Assembly: GCA_038277395.1 (NCBI GenBank)
Contig: CM076196.1
Span: forward strand, 84,695,786-84,759,785
DNA from: Dryocosmus kuriphilus
Lineage: Eukaryota; Arthropoda; Insecta; Hymenoptera; Cynipidae
Reading direction: 5' to 3'
DNA length: 64,000 nt
A program made the translations under genes and the position numbers. The notes under the pieces are model-generated. The model ran no database searches, was not told the origin of the DNA, and saw only the letters and a program-made list of their open reading frames with translations. This document shows, piece by piece, positions 24,660-35,065 of this stretch (the first letter of the stretch is position 1; the number at the start of each line of letters is the position of its first letter).

Positions 24660-25880
24660 TTTTATCAGAAACTATATTTTAGAATATTACTCGCTTTAAA
24701 TAAAGCGTTTGAAATGGAACAATTTCTAATTGAAAATGACTATAAAAGTATTAATTTAAAGTATTATCTAAGTGGAACACTTCTGAAAACAATTAGTTTC
24801 GAATCTGATCAAGAGTAAAACTGACATTTAAGTGTAAAATTGATGTGAGAGCAAATTACCGACTCGTGTAAAATAATTTTCTTGGACGGCGAGAATCTCA
24901 GCGAGAGGAAATTCTGCAAGACGAGGAGGCAAATGGGAAATAAACGTGTGCAAGTAGTAAGACCACATTCCTAAGGCACTCCCACCATGCGTTCCCAAGA
25001 TTCGAAATTACAATTCCATAAATAATTAATAAAACTCGTCCGGCTACTGATATAAGTCTAGAACGTATCCGGACGCTGGACGAACCTTGTCATTTGATTT
25101 TAATTCGCATTAACTAGTTCTCTCGTGCGGCTGACCTACTTGGCACGTTGAGAAAACCGGAAGATCTATCGGTAGATGGTGCATTGTCCACTCCATGAAA
25201 AAGCCTTTCAAAAAATATGTAACTTTTTTTCGAGGTTACAAGCTTCAAAGTAGCATAACTTTTGCAATAAAAAAATTCAATTACATAGAGAGTAACTGAA
25301 AATTTCAACAGACATAATAAATGTAAATAAATAAATTAAATTTTTAAATTCTCTCAATTTTTTAGTTTTCTCTGATTTTCTTGACATCCTGATAAAATTT
25401 TGAATACTTTATGTTAATAAGAAATTTGACTTCAAAAAGTTACAAATTGTTTCACCAATTCCGAAAGCGTTCAATGCAACAAGAAAATCTATTAAAACTG
25501 CAAGTAAAACGTTTTTAGGTTGTTTCCTATCGCTCTCAAAGCTCTCAAATAAATTGGGGAAATATTAGTGTAAATTTTACCCCTGAAGAAAAATATGAAA
25601 TATAAACTTGCAAACCTTCGAATTAAAAATATAACGAGACAATTTAATAATTTTTCCATCAATGCAAAAATTAATATACTTTGAAGTGCAAAAAATCCTA
25701 AAACTCCAGAATTCAAAATCATTCGAAACTGAAACAAATTACCTACTCCAAAATTTTTAAGAGTTTATTTACTCACTTAAGACAAAGAGAAATTTCAGCT
25801 ACTAATCCTGAATTCATACAGAATAAAAAATAGCAATTAAAAAGGAATCAAATAATAAAAACAACGAGGACATTACTTTT
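24660..25880. other. intergenic, nothing recognised
   Basis: AT-rich DNA with incidental ORFs only. Confidence 0.45.
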
Positions 25881-26290
25881 TTCATGGACTGAAAGACAAG
25901 ACAGTCAAAAAAAGAGTCAACAGTGGCCATTTCTTCACGAATCGTCAATTTACCACAATGCACCACCAATTTCCAAGGGGCTGCGTACAGAATTATTCTT
26001 ATGACGGCCGTTCACTGACTTTCCGATATCCTCAAGTCGTCCGCCTGTAATTCACAGTTATTCAGCGGAAGTCTTGGTCATTTTCGCCAGTAGTCCGTGG
26101 TCGTCGGTGTAACTCGGGAAGCCAATCATAATCAAAAGCAATGAGTATAAGAAAGTCTGTTAGTCGCGAGGAAGTCTATGGTCACCTGAAAAAGAGAGTA
26201 CGCCCCTCGACAATTTCAGGACGTAGCTTGTTGCTTCGATCCAAGACGCGATAAATCCGAAAGGACCCGAACGAAAGCGAAGTGCCACGT
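25880..26290. other. GC-richer stretch, possible promoter or 5' UTR
   Basis: The region has more balanced base composition and contains GGTGACC/GGTCACC-like and CCAATCA words. On the minus strand AAAAAGTT..CAGGTGACCATAG resembles an exon boundary, but I could not assemble a coding sequence. Confidence 0.2.
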
Positions 26291-27100
26291 ACTAAAACAA
26301 TTCGCCTATGGCATATTTATTCAATTTCCAAAAGATATTTCTTAAAATCAATCCCACAACCAGTACTTTTTAAAAAAATAACGTATCAAAAATTGTTCTC
26401 GAATAACCTTTTGAATTTTTTCCAACTCCAATATGCGATCGGATATGTGAAAGCAATTACTTGTTTTACACAGTAAAAAACCTACCTGCCTTGAATTGTT
26501 GAAAAAAATAAGTTTTTACATTTTTGTTCGATACTACGGTTAGGTATTATTTAAACTTAGACCAAATGAATAGGAACATCTTGCGAATGACCGAATACGG
26601 AGACAGGTTATATTTATATTTTTTTAGCCTCGTTCCCCGTGGAAACCAAATTGGAATTTCGAGCAAAATGTAACTTTTAGATTAACTTACCTATGGCAAT
26701 ATGTTCACTGGCTTTCACAGAGAAAAAAGTCTTACTATCACACAAAAATCTCCACTTTTTACACTCTCAAAAACACATTACGTACAATCACGGAATTTTA
26801 TTGAAAATGAGCCTCCATTGCTTTTGCTTAGCACAGAGTTTCTAGAGGTTACCGCAACGCGGCGAAGGCGCCATTTGATTAAAAAACGTAGATCGCATTG
26901 TGATCGTTGATGGAATGACGAAAATGCGAGAAAAAAAGAAGAAATTCATGCAAAGTCGATTTTTCGTCGATTCAAGAAGCGTTTATTAATACTTACATGG
27001 TATGCGACTAATAGAAACGTACAAATGCGCAGACACACGTTATAGAAACTGAAAACCGTTAGTAACTACCTTGTTGACGAGTTTCCACTTTTTAAAATTA
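26291..27100. other. intergenic, nothing firmly recognised
   Basis: Two small plus-strand ORFs (26282-26476 and 26701-26910) show no domain signature. Confidence 0.4.
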
Positions 27101-27102
27101 AC

Positions 27103-27124
27103 GGCGCATGCGCAATCGGAAATT
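27103..27124. promoter_or_regulatory. NRF-1-like motif followed by a donor-like GTAAGT
   Basis: GGCGCATGCGCAATCGG contains the palindromic GCGCATGCGC core known for NRF-1 (insect ewg) binding, and a CAAGGTAAGTGG donor-like site follows about 12 nt later. Together they could mark a TSS and first exon of an unmapped plus-strand gene. This is inference from short motifs only. Confidence 0.3.
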
Positions 27125-27544
27125 CAAGGTAAGTGGCAGCACTATCCACCCTTAAAAATCCCCGCGAAAAGTTGAAATAAATCAATTTATAATGAAAGAC
27201 TATTGCCTACATTCTTTTTCAAAAGTTTCAACAAAGTACTCGCTACATTTCAATTCACTTCTGATTGACATTTGGAGCCCTCTTTTGAAAAAATTATAAA
27301 AAATCCTAAATACATATGCTTAAAAAAGACACAACAAATACTATTGCATGTTTTTAATTTTATTCACTTTAAACTTAAAACTGACAACTTTTAAATGCTT
27401 CTATCATAATTTCGTGAAACAATAACGTTTTCCATAGATTTAGTGTCAAAGTATTCTTTTTATGATCATTTTTAATTTCAAATTGTAGGATTTTCATCTT
27501 TTTAATTTCAAATTGTAGGATTTTCATTTTTTAAGTTGTTGTTT

Positions 27545-27690
27545 GGAGATCGTTCACACATGACGTCACGCAGATTTTCAGAGATTTTAGACACCCCCTA
27601 TCCCTTGTCATGCGTTTTTCCATAGTCACGCTTCAAATAAACACCCCCCTGTCCTACAAAGCGTGATGTCATGTGTGAACGCTCCCAAAG
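27545..27690. mobile_element. 145-bp MITE with ~30-bp TIRs
   Basis: The left end GGAGATCGTTCACACATGAC and the right end GTCATGTGTGAACGCTCC are inverted copies, and pairing extends inward through GTCACGC/GCGTGAT. The centre carries two CACCCCC tracts. The very short length without an ORF is typical of a MITE. Confidence 0.65.
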
Positions 27691-28440
27691 AACGTTTTCA
27701 AAATTAAATTTTTCAACTTTAAGCACTTTCAATTGTGAATTATTTAATTCTAGAAGCAAAAAATATGTGCAAAATTTTGAAGTATAAATTTAGCGGAAAC
27801 TGAAATACTGAATAAAAAATGCTTTTCAAATTTCAAAATTTGAAATCATTCAATTTTAAATCCTGAAATTTATAAAACTTTTACCTATCAAATTAGTAAA
27901 TCGTAGAATTTTAAACTTTAAAGTTCTTTGGGCGATGCAAAAATGAAAATAATTATTTTCAATGAAATCAAATCTAATCCCAACTGAATTGAATTTTTTT
28001 TTTATTTTGGAATGTTAAAATTAAATAAATTAAAAAGTTTTTAAATAAATTAGTATTTCTTTCTCTTTCATTGTTTACCAATTTGAATTTTTGTTAACTT
28101 TGAATGTTCCCAAATTTAAACTCTTTCCGATTTGGATGCACCGAAACATAATATTTTTCAATTTGAACTAACTCCTAAAAGATCAGACTTATTTTTCCTA
28201 TTTTTTAGTTCGACAACCTGTCCTTTAATAATACTATAACTACTCAAAATGTTATACTTTCTGATAATGCTAATAATTCAGGTAATGTCTATACGTCCGG
28301 ATACAAGTCATGTCCCCTTCCCCCTTTCCAGTACTCAAAGTCTGTACCTTTAAACTCGACTGTATTATAAACGAACATAAACATACGGACTGCCCGTTAA
28401 TAAGTTAGAAGCATATTCTTTAAAAAATCTGAAGTTTGAG
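27691..28440. other. AT-rich intergenic DNA
   Basis: Nothing was recognised except the 3' flank of the gene at 28525-29617. Confidence 0.45.
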
Positions 28441-28442
28441 AA

Positions 28443-28448
28443 TTTATT
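28443..28448 (-). terminator. AATAAA poly(A) signal of the UQCC4-like gene
   Basis: TTTATT on the plus strand reads AATAAA on the minus strand, about 77 nt beyond the stop codon of the UQCC4-like gene, which suits a short 3' UTR. Confidence 0.55.
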
Positions 28449-28524
28449 TACAATCTATATTTCAAAGTATTGACCAGTTTTGGTCAGGAAAAGGGATTTA
28501 CAGTTTCATAAATTATACATACAT

Positions 28525-29617
28525 CTACTTGTTTTTATCTAGGCTTTTGAGAACTTCAACAAGAGGTCTGTCCATCATTATATCAACGTCGTTTTCTTCC
28601 CTTAGAATGAAGAAATATACCATAAAAACTGCAAGGGATCCGGATATGACGAAGGATTGATAAGGGGGTTTATTTTCCTCTGGTTCGCGACTGTGTTTTG
28701 CCATCCACTTTGCAGCTTCTGTTTTTGAATACTCGACCGGTTTATTTAAATCAATTTCCTCTTGTAGTTTTATGGGTTTTGAAGACTGCTTTCGTTTTAT
28801 CGTTCGTACGACGAGCCTGAATGATTTCAAAATATTAAGAATTTACCTTTCGCTTATAAGGATTATCATATTGGAAATGTTGCTCCATCCAATGGTGACA
28901 TGATAATTATTGAATTCTCTTGGATCCCTTTTTTGTCCACGCGTTCTTAATCTCCTCAGCGAAAAAGGTTATATCTTTAAATGAATCCCTCATTATACCT
29001 GTCAGCCACGCTGCTAGCGACAATATTTTTGTGAGTACCTTTTAATACTCTCAAAGCGGTTGCGGATGTGAGATATCATAATACCATTTAATTTCCCGAC
29101 GCTTGAATTTTCTATTTCATCAAAATGAATTCCTTTAAATAAAAATACACTATACTCTTTAATAACAAGAGGACAAAAAAGGGTTCCAAAGAAATTCAAT
29201 AATTATCATACTATCATTGGAGGGAGTAACTTTTCCAATACTTATTAATGCAAGCCTTCTTATCGGGATGCATTCTTTAAAAAAGTTAAAGTGTTCTTTA
29301 ATGTAACTGATATTATTCTTGGATTATTGTTAAATGTGTATTAACAAATAGAAATGTGGAAAGCAAGTAGGACTGACAATGATCAACTTTTTCGGCTTAT
29401 TAAAATTTTAAATTTTCAGAGCACAAAAGACTGCATCATAAATATTGGACATAAGACAGAATGAAAGTTTGAAAGTGAACTCAAAACGTGAATCGAAAAT
29501 TGAATTTTTATCGTCTTTTTTTTTAAAGAATGAGATAATTAGTAATATTGTAAGCACTTACCTTTGTGACAAATTAAATCCATTCCTGGAGAGAAACCCT
29601 AACCTCGCCAAAGGCAT
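28525..29617 (-). CDS. UQCC4/CCSMST1-like mitochondrial inner-membrane assembly protein (2 exons)
   Basis: Two exons can be assembled. Exon 1 spans 29562-29617, begins at an ATG and ends at a strong donor (CAAAG|GTAAGT). Exon 2 spans 28525-28816 and follows an ATTCAG acceptor. The join is in frame and gives 115 codons with a 745-nt intron. Exon 1 encodes a basic, hydrophobic presequence (MPLARLGFLSRNGF) typical of mitochondrial import. Exon 2 has KPVEYSKTEAAKWMAKHS, then a single membrane segment (FVISGSLAVFMVYFFIL) followed by REENDVD. That order matches the CCSMST1 (UQCC4) family, which in vertebrates assists assembly of respiratory complex III in the inner membrane. The assignment rests on remembered family features, not on a search. 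The exon join is inferred from splice consensus. Confidence 0.72.
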
Positions 29618-29804
29618 GATTTCTGTCGCTCGACTATCACGTTAATTTCGATGATGATTAACGTGGATCAAATTTCAAATGTCGTAGTTTTCTTTTCCAA
29701 ACTTATGCTAAACATATTTCATGATTTAATCAAATGATAATAATATATTTAACGCAATTCTGATTTCTAACTTCATAACCTCTAGTCTTATTAAAAGCTT
29801 TGTA

Positions 29805-29900
29805 TAAATGTATAAATTTATGCATAATGAATAAATTTATGCATAATGAATAAATTTAGGTATAATGTATAAATTTTAATTTTTAATGCATAAATTTTAA
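29805..29900. repeat. short tandem repeat, ~20-bp unit
   Basis: ATAAATTTATGCATAATGA is repeated about three times with decay into ATAAATTTAGGTATAATG. It is low-complexity and upstream of the UQCC4-like gene. Confidence 0.6.
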
Positions 29901-29989
29901 ATGTAAAACATATATGTTGGTATAATAATAAACGTATACCTTTGGTGAAAATACGCCTTTTTAAATTATCCTCGAAGGCTGGAAGGCCT

Positions 29990-30610
29990 GGAAATGTTCG
30001 ACACTTCGACCATGGAGAAACTAGTGTATTCCATGATCCAAGAAGCTATGGTCTCGCCACGCGCAAGTAAAAAAAAGTGAACCAATCAAATGGCTCGAAT
30101 TTCAACGTACGACATCTCTGGTACGACGACTTCCATTCTTAAAAGGACGCCAAGCGGCACATTTGAACCATGTTCAACGGTGTATGTACGAATAGCAGAA
30201 GTAATTCGAAAAAAATCTTATAAATAATCATCCAAAGCTGAAATAAAAAGTAAATTTAATATTTATAACATGATATTTAAAATTGTGTAGTGCTTTTTTC
30301 CAATAAATAAATACCTATAAATATATATATGTAAATCATGAAATAGTTGGAGGCACTCGAAAGACAGAATCTAGTCCTTAAAAAACTATTGCTCAAAGAA
30401 AGTTTTTGGAGTTCTTTTAAAAACGCTGTGCTAAATCATCACGCCGAACGGGGTAAATGTTTCAATCGTCAGGCTAGGGTCTTACGTTGTCATAGTAACC
30501 AAGATGGAAGTCGTCGTACGTGACTCGGGTTGAACGCATTTCCGCGCCACATTGGCGGGACCTTAGCTTCTTGGATCATGGTGTATCCGAAAGTACGAAG
30601 TTTGTTCGAA
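29990..30610. repeat. promoter-like inverted duplication
   Basis: Blocks at 30025-30063 (CCATGATCCAAGAAGCTA.GGTC.CGCCA) and 30115-30135 (TACGACGACTTCCAT) recur in inverted orientation at 30545-30585 and 30503-30518. Both arms are GC-richer than their surroundings, and the right arm holds CCAAGATGGAAG and CGGGTTGAACGC. They may derive from a duplicated promoter or 5' exon; no ORF could be followed. Confidence 0.5.
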
Positions 30611-30955
30611 GTTCGAACATCCCTGTAATGGCCAACGGCGCTGAGATCAAATCACTTCTTTTTAGAATCCTCAGCTTGGCTGTCATTCGTTGCTGGATAT
30701 TTCCTTCCATTGGTTTGAATCGATAAAAATGAGAACCGAGAAAAGGGGTTTGAATCCAAATAATGACACAGAGTTTAGATAATAAAACAATATTTATTTA
30801 AATAAGACTAGTAGATCCAGACTAGTAGATCGACAAACCAAACATCATCAAACTAATATACCCACGCTAGTTAAAAAACCTAACATCTTAATTTATATAT
30901 AATATTTATTTAAAATTGTTCTTTAGTATTTAATTTGATTATTCACGTTTATGAT
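30611..30955. other. intergenic, nothing recognised
   Basis: Apart from a short duplicated ACTAGTAGATC at 30808-30830, no feature was seen. Confidence 0.4.
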
Positions 30956-30956
30956 T

Positions 30957-31022
30957 ATAGTTTAAAGTTATAGTTATAGTTAGTTAGTTAGTTAGTTATA
31001 TAGTTATAGTTATAGTTTAAAT
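30957..31022. repeat. (TTATAG/TTAG)n microsatellite
   Basis: Runs of TTATAG and TTAG units in one short array. Confidence 0.8.
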
Positions 31023-31220
31023 GTTTCTCATCAGATTTGAGATTGTGAGGTACTTGTTACCTCACTCCTCCAAAAATCACTTTAAACAATTATGTTTTTC
31101 TTATGGAAAATTGTGATATCATTTTTTAATTTCTTTAATTTTTTAATGTTTTAATTTTTTAATTTTCCAAAACATGGACGTTATTTTTTTCTACTTTTTT
31201 CTTAAAGTTAACCAGGCATC

Positions 31221-31259
31221 CTGATGAGGTCATTGTATCAATGACGAAACGTTGACGTA
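31221..31259 (+). ncRNA. hammerhead-ribozyme-like motif
   Basis: CTGATGA (31221-31227) and GAAAC (31246-31250) are the two conserved core boxes of a hammerhead ribozyme. They are separated by GTCATTG-TAT-CAATGAC, a perfect 7-bp stem II with a 3-nt loop. ACGT-TG-ACGT-A after GAA could form the short stem III ending in a GTA cleavage triplet, as in Penelope-type minimal hammerheads. An extra G (31228) sits between CTGATGA and stem II, and stem I is weak, so activity is doubtful. Such motifs are known at the ends of some retroelements. Confidence 0.4.
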
Positions 31260-31299
31260 TATGTACTTTTTCTATTAAATACGTGGTTTTGGTCTGGAA

Positions 31300-32395
31300 G
31301 AGTTGACTTTTTCTTTGAATATAGTTTAAAGTTTATCAGTCACTAAGATTCGAACATTCGTTGTAGCAACAATAATTGAACAATATTTATAGTTTCACAA
31401 TAATAATTAATTAATTACCGCGATTGACAATTTAATTTTAGTTCCCGATTGATGTACCACTACAAGCTTGAACGGTTTTTATTAAAAGGTATGTTTAGCA
31501 AGAGTCTCCACCGCGAAATATTTTAAGTCCGAAGAATAGAAAATAGAATATTTTCTAAGTCCAATCTTGAAATAAGTCAAGGCACTCGTAGCACTTTCAC
31601 TGGAGAGTCGTAGGTTTAAGCCGAAGCTGGTAGTAAAATCGTCGGAGAACTGGCTCTTCGCTCTAAAGGGAACACAGTCGTAACCTCGGCAAGGATGGAA
31701 AGTCATGGTGGGGTAGCCCCGCGAACTTAACTCTATCCAGTAGAAATAAAAAGGGAACGAATTTGTCGTCCCTTTTAGCCAATGATAATCTAGGTCGAAG
31801 TACAAAATCTATGCCCCCGCGGGCTCGCAGGTTTGATCCAGTTTTCGACAAGTTTAAACGTGTAACCGCGGACAGTTTCACGATTCCAGATTTCTAATTA
31901 TTCTATGACATGTTTATGAGCGTAGGGGTTGAGTTTTCAAAGGTTCCCGCCGCGACATCCAGGCGCCGTCGCACGCTCCCCTCTTTGGTTTCGAGCCGTC
32001 TAAATCGCCCTGGACCTTTCAATTTCATGCGTGATTTTACGTGTGCTATATAAACGAGTTACCCCTTGTTTTTAGAGTGGTAATTATAAAATACGGAGAG
32101 AATACAGTTTTCTCGTTTTTGTAAGATTATTCCTATAATTATATGTCGCTGTGTCTAACATTATTACATTTATTTTATTCGATCGAGATAACGACAATAA
32201 ATGACAACTCGTAAATGAATATCTATATAAACTCTATATTGCAATCAATAACTTCTAATCTGTGATTCTGTATTATTTGCATTTCCATTTCGTGCTTCAT
32301 TCGCGCTAAAATTCGAATTGGCAGGCTTGTCACATGACAGCCGCCATAGTGGTTTGCAAACTCACTAACATGCATACATAGTCTGTAAAAAATAT
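31300..32395. other. mixed AT-rich and GC-richer flank, TATA-like site
   Basis: The stretch 31600-32020 is GC-richer, with incidental minus-strand ORFs. CTATATAAACGAG at about 32046 looks like a TATA box, with GC-rich DNA upstream and AT-rich DNA downstream. This could be a host promoter or a solo LTR; no terminal duplication was found, so I leave it unassigned. Confidence 0.25.
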
Positions 32396-32401
32396 TTAAG
32401 G

Positions 32402-32541
32402 ATTATATGCTTTCGGCCGATACACGGCATCCCTATGAGAGAAGCTATTGCGTCTCCGCCTAAATCTTCCTTTCTCTCTCTACTTAGCAGTTCATCTCTC
32501 TCTCTTAAATGTTCACCGGTAAGAGCGGCAGCGCCGTTTAC
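32402..32541 (+). repeat. left inverted terminal repeat of the DIRS element
   Basis: CCGATACACGGCATCCCTATGAGAG, the CTCTCTCT tract, AAATGTTCACCGGTAAG and GGCAGCGCCGTTTACC reappear inverted at 36375-36502. The outermost ATTATATGCTTTCGG is unique to this end and is complemented in the internal region at 36240-36278. Confidence 0.8.
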
Positions 32542-32848
32542 CTAATAGCGTTGAGTACTCCCGCCGCATTAGCGTCACTTTCTCAACCCGCGTAGAAAAT
32601 TTTCGCTTTTATTCGATTTTTTCTGACTTTTTCTTCGCTGTCCCCGGTCTTATCGGCTTTTTCAATGTCCGTGCCTAGAGAAAGTGCCTCCGAAGGCGTG
32701 CGCGAAGTGGAAAATCAGTGTGTTTTCGTCTCCGTCTCACGCTGTTTTCAATCGACGCCGTCGCCGACATTATGACGCCGAAAGTGAGAATGAGAGCTCT
32801 CCCGAGGCCTAGAGACCCAGGTACAGTTTTAAAGCTCAGCTTTGGAAC

Positions 32849-33730
32849 ATGCAGCAACAATTGAATTTTTTGACTGGTTTGCTTTCACAAGGACCGCATC
32901 ACCATGATTTTTCTCAGAGTTGGATGCCTACGCCTTCGAATTCTAGAGTTCTGCAAGTCGGAGATTTGCGAACCCAGATTGAAGAAAAGAGGGCTATACG
33001 ACAAGCCACGAAAGAGCGTCTCGAGGCCCTTAAATGTTTACAACGTTTTAATTCTTCAGAGTGGAAGGACTTGAGATTTTCCTCAGCCATGAGAGATTTC
33101 ATCGCTTCTCCCGGTTTCACCCACTTAAAGGTAAATGAAGAGCTTTGTCACCTAGACAGGAAGAAAGATTCCTTTTTAGCAACAGACAAGGTCCTCGCCG
33201 GCCTGTCAAATGCGATCCTCGAAAAGAAGGAACTGTTAGAGTCGGGTCTGCAATCCATTATCGATGATTCCTTCTCAAATCCAGAGATCCTCAATCCGGA
33301 CACTCTTTTCGACATTTTCGTCTCTCTTTTTGGTTCGGGATCTCAGACTCAGAAAAACTTCGACCAGATCATGCAGGTGATTTGTGGCAAAAGAGCACAG
33401 TATATAGAGGCCAGGAGAGAGCATCTCCTATCCGAATTAAAGAACAGAAACGTCCAGATGACTCTTCGCAGGGTTCCACCCAGCAACAAATACCTTTTCA
33501 GTAAGTGCGATCTCTCTTCTCTTATTCAGTCTCTTGATGGCTCTCAGAATTGGCTAAGCACTCCAGCATATGTTTCCTCAAAGAAAGATTTTAAGAGAGA
33601 GTTTGCTTCTCGTAACTCAGCCTCTTCTCGAACGACTCAGGCTTCAGCAGGACCTTCACATTCTTCTAGACCCAGTTTCGAGCCTCGTCGGAACTATTCG
33701 AACACCAAGAGCTCTTTCCAGAAGCCGTAA
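32849..33730 (+). CDS. DIRS element gag-like ORF
   Basis: This 293-residue ORF sits where DIRS elements carry gag. It is rich in Leu, Ser and charged residues. Its central part (FSSAMRDFIASPGFTHL, LEKKELLESGLQSIIDD) suits an alpha-helical structural protein, and the tail is Ser/Arg/Thr-rich and basic, as expected for nucleic-acid binding; no zinc knuckle is present. The frame is open further upstream to about 32755 except for one TAG near 32811, so the original start may be further 5'. It would coat element RNA in the cytoplasm. The assignment rests on position, not on a recognised domain. Confidence 0.55.
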   Translation: MQQQLNFLTGLLSQGPHHHDFSQSWMPTPSNSRVLQVGDLRTQIEEKRAIRQATKERLEALKCLQRFNSSEWKDLRFSSAMRDFIASPGFTHLKVNEELCHLDRKKDSFLATDKVLAGLSNAILEKKELLESGLQSIIDDSFSNPEILNPDTLFDIFVSLFGSGSQTQKNFDQIMQVICGKRAQYIEARREHLLSELKNRNVQMTLRRVPPSNKYLFSKCDLSSLIQSLDGSQNWLSTPAYVSSKKDFKREFASRNSASSRTTQASAGPSHSSRPSFEPRRNYSNTKSSFQKP

Positions 33731-33845
33731 CCTAACCTCAAATCTTCTAGGTCCTTTCGTAAGAAATCTGACAGCAAATGACAACCAGCCACCCCGCGCC
33801 TTCCCAGCAGGTTAACTGTCTCTTTTCCGAGAGAGGTGGAGAGAC

Positions 33846-34319
33846 ATGGGTGCTCCTCCAAACATCCTGAAACTCATCTGCGGCTCTCGAATTCCTTTAA
33901 TTTCAAGACCAAGGTTTCTAGTCAATTGGAAACGCTCCAGGTTCGTCACAGAATTTTCTCCACAGATGTCTCTGGAAATAGAAACCCTAAAGGAGCAGAA
34001 GGTAGTGGAGTCTCAACCCGATACAGGCCACAGCTTCATCTCCAGAATGTTTCTCGTTCAGAAGAGCAGTGGAGGACTCAGGCCGATCTTCGACTTACGA
34101 GGCCTCAACAGATATGTCAGGGTAAGAAAGTTCCGACTCTTCTCACACTTAAAAATTCCAGGCTTTCTCCAGGACGGAGACTGGATGACTCGCATCGACT
34201 TGTCCCTAGCCTTCTTCCACGTACCGATAGCGGATTCTCATCGATGCCTCCTTCGTTTCATCTACAACATGGAGCTTGACGGTCTCCACATCGTCGGATC
34301 ATGTCGCAGTCCCAGATGA
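33846..34319 (+). pseudogene. DIRS reverse transcriptase, truncated N-terminal part
   Basis: The frame reads LISRPRFLVNWKRS..EIETLKEQKVVE and then the RT fingers motifs LRPIFDLRGLNRYV and DWMTRIDLSLAFFHVPI, which are typical of DIRS/Ngaro RTs. After residue about 138 (RCLLRFIYNM) the sequence jumps to RNase H, in another frame. The palm core with the catalytic YxDD box and the thumb are missing, along with the start of RNase H. The break lies near 34270. This copy cannot make RT. Confidence 0.8.
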
Positions 34320-35065
34320 GCTGGCACTTCAACAAGAAGGATATGTTTGCGGTGCATGCTGCAATAAGACGGCTGCCTTACCATCTTCGAAATGCCCACG
34401 TCTTACTGCAAACGGACAACCGAACCCTTGTAGCTTACATCCAGAAGGAGGGAGGCACAAGGTCCCTTCAATTACTGGACTTAACCTATCAACTTCTCAA
34501 CATCGTGGACAAAAACAGCATCACCCTCGCCGCAACGTATCTTCCAGGAAGATACAACGGGATAGCGGATCGAATGTCGAGAGGAAAGCCTCTCCCAGAG
34601 TAGCACTTGCTACCAAACGCAACGAAAGTGATCTTCGCCGAGTGGGGCGTTCCAGACGTCGACTTCTTTGCCTCAGCAGGATCAGCAGTAGTCAAGCAGT
34701 ACGTCTCGCGAGACTGCAACGATCGTCAGGCCTTGTTCATAGACGCCGTCAGTCAGCCCTGGCACTGCAGGCTCGGTTGGCTCTTCCCTCCACCCTGTCT
34801 CATACCGAGAGTTCTCGCTTACCTGAACAGGTGCACAGGGCAGTTCCTTCTAGTAGCTCCCAAGTGGGATCAGACCTTCTGGATGTCCAACCTGTCGAGC
34901 AGAAGCAAGGAACCTCCAATAACTATCCAGAACCTAGAGACCTCCCTCATCGACACAACTACGAACCAACCGCCTCAGCAGCTGGAACGTCTCACACTCC
35001 AGGTTTGGAGAATTGGATGTGGCAGTATCTCGTCAGAGACTGGTTCCCTCAACAATAACAATTGA
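34286..35065 (+). pseudogene. DIRS RNase H plus Dam-methyltransferase-like domain, one nonsense codon
   Basis: The RNase H half (34286-34600) has SWHFNKKDMFAVHAAI, LLQTDNRTLVAYIQKEGGTRS and the closing ATYLPGRYNGIADRMSR. The frame continues past a TAG at 34601-34603, where related elements have Trp (PE-W-HLLP), into a domain with WGVPDVDFFAS, DRQALFIDA and LGWLFPPPCLIPRVL, then APKWDQTFW. That region resembles the Dam-type N6-adenine methyltransferase domain known from DIRS elements. FPPP stands where NPPY-like residues are expected, so activity is uncertain. Confidence 0.7.

Noticed and set aside
31482..31881. Two overlapping minus-strand ORFs of 72-107 codons
   Set aside because: The region is GC-richer, which lengthens chance frames; no recognisable domain in either frame.
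32675..33120. Minus-strand ORFs across the DIRS gag
   Set aside because: They are shadows of the plus-strand gag frame in a GC-richer region.
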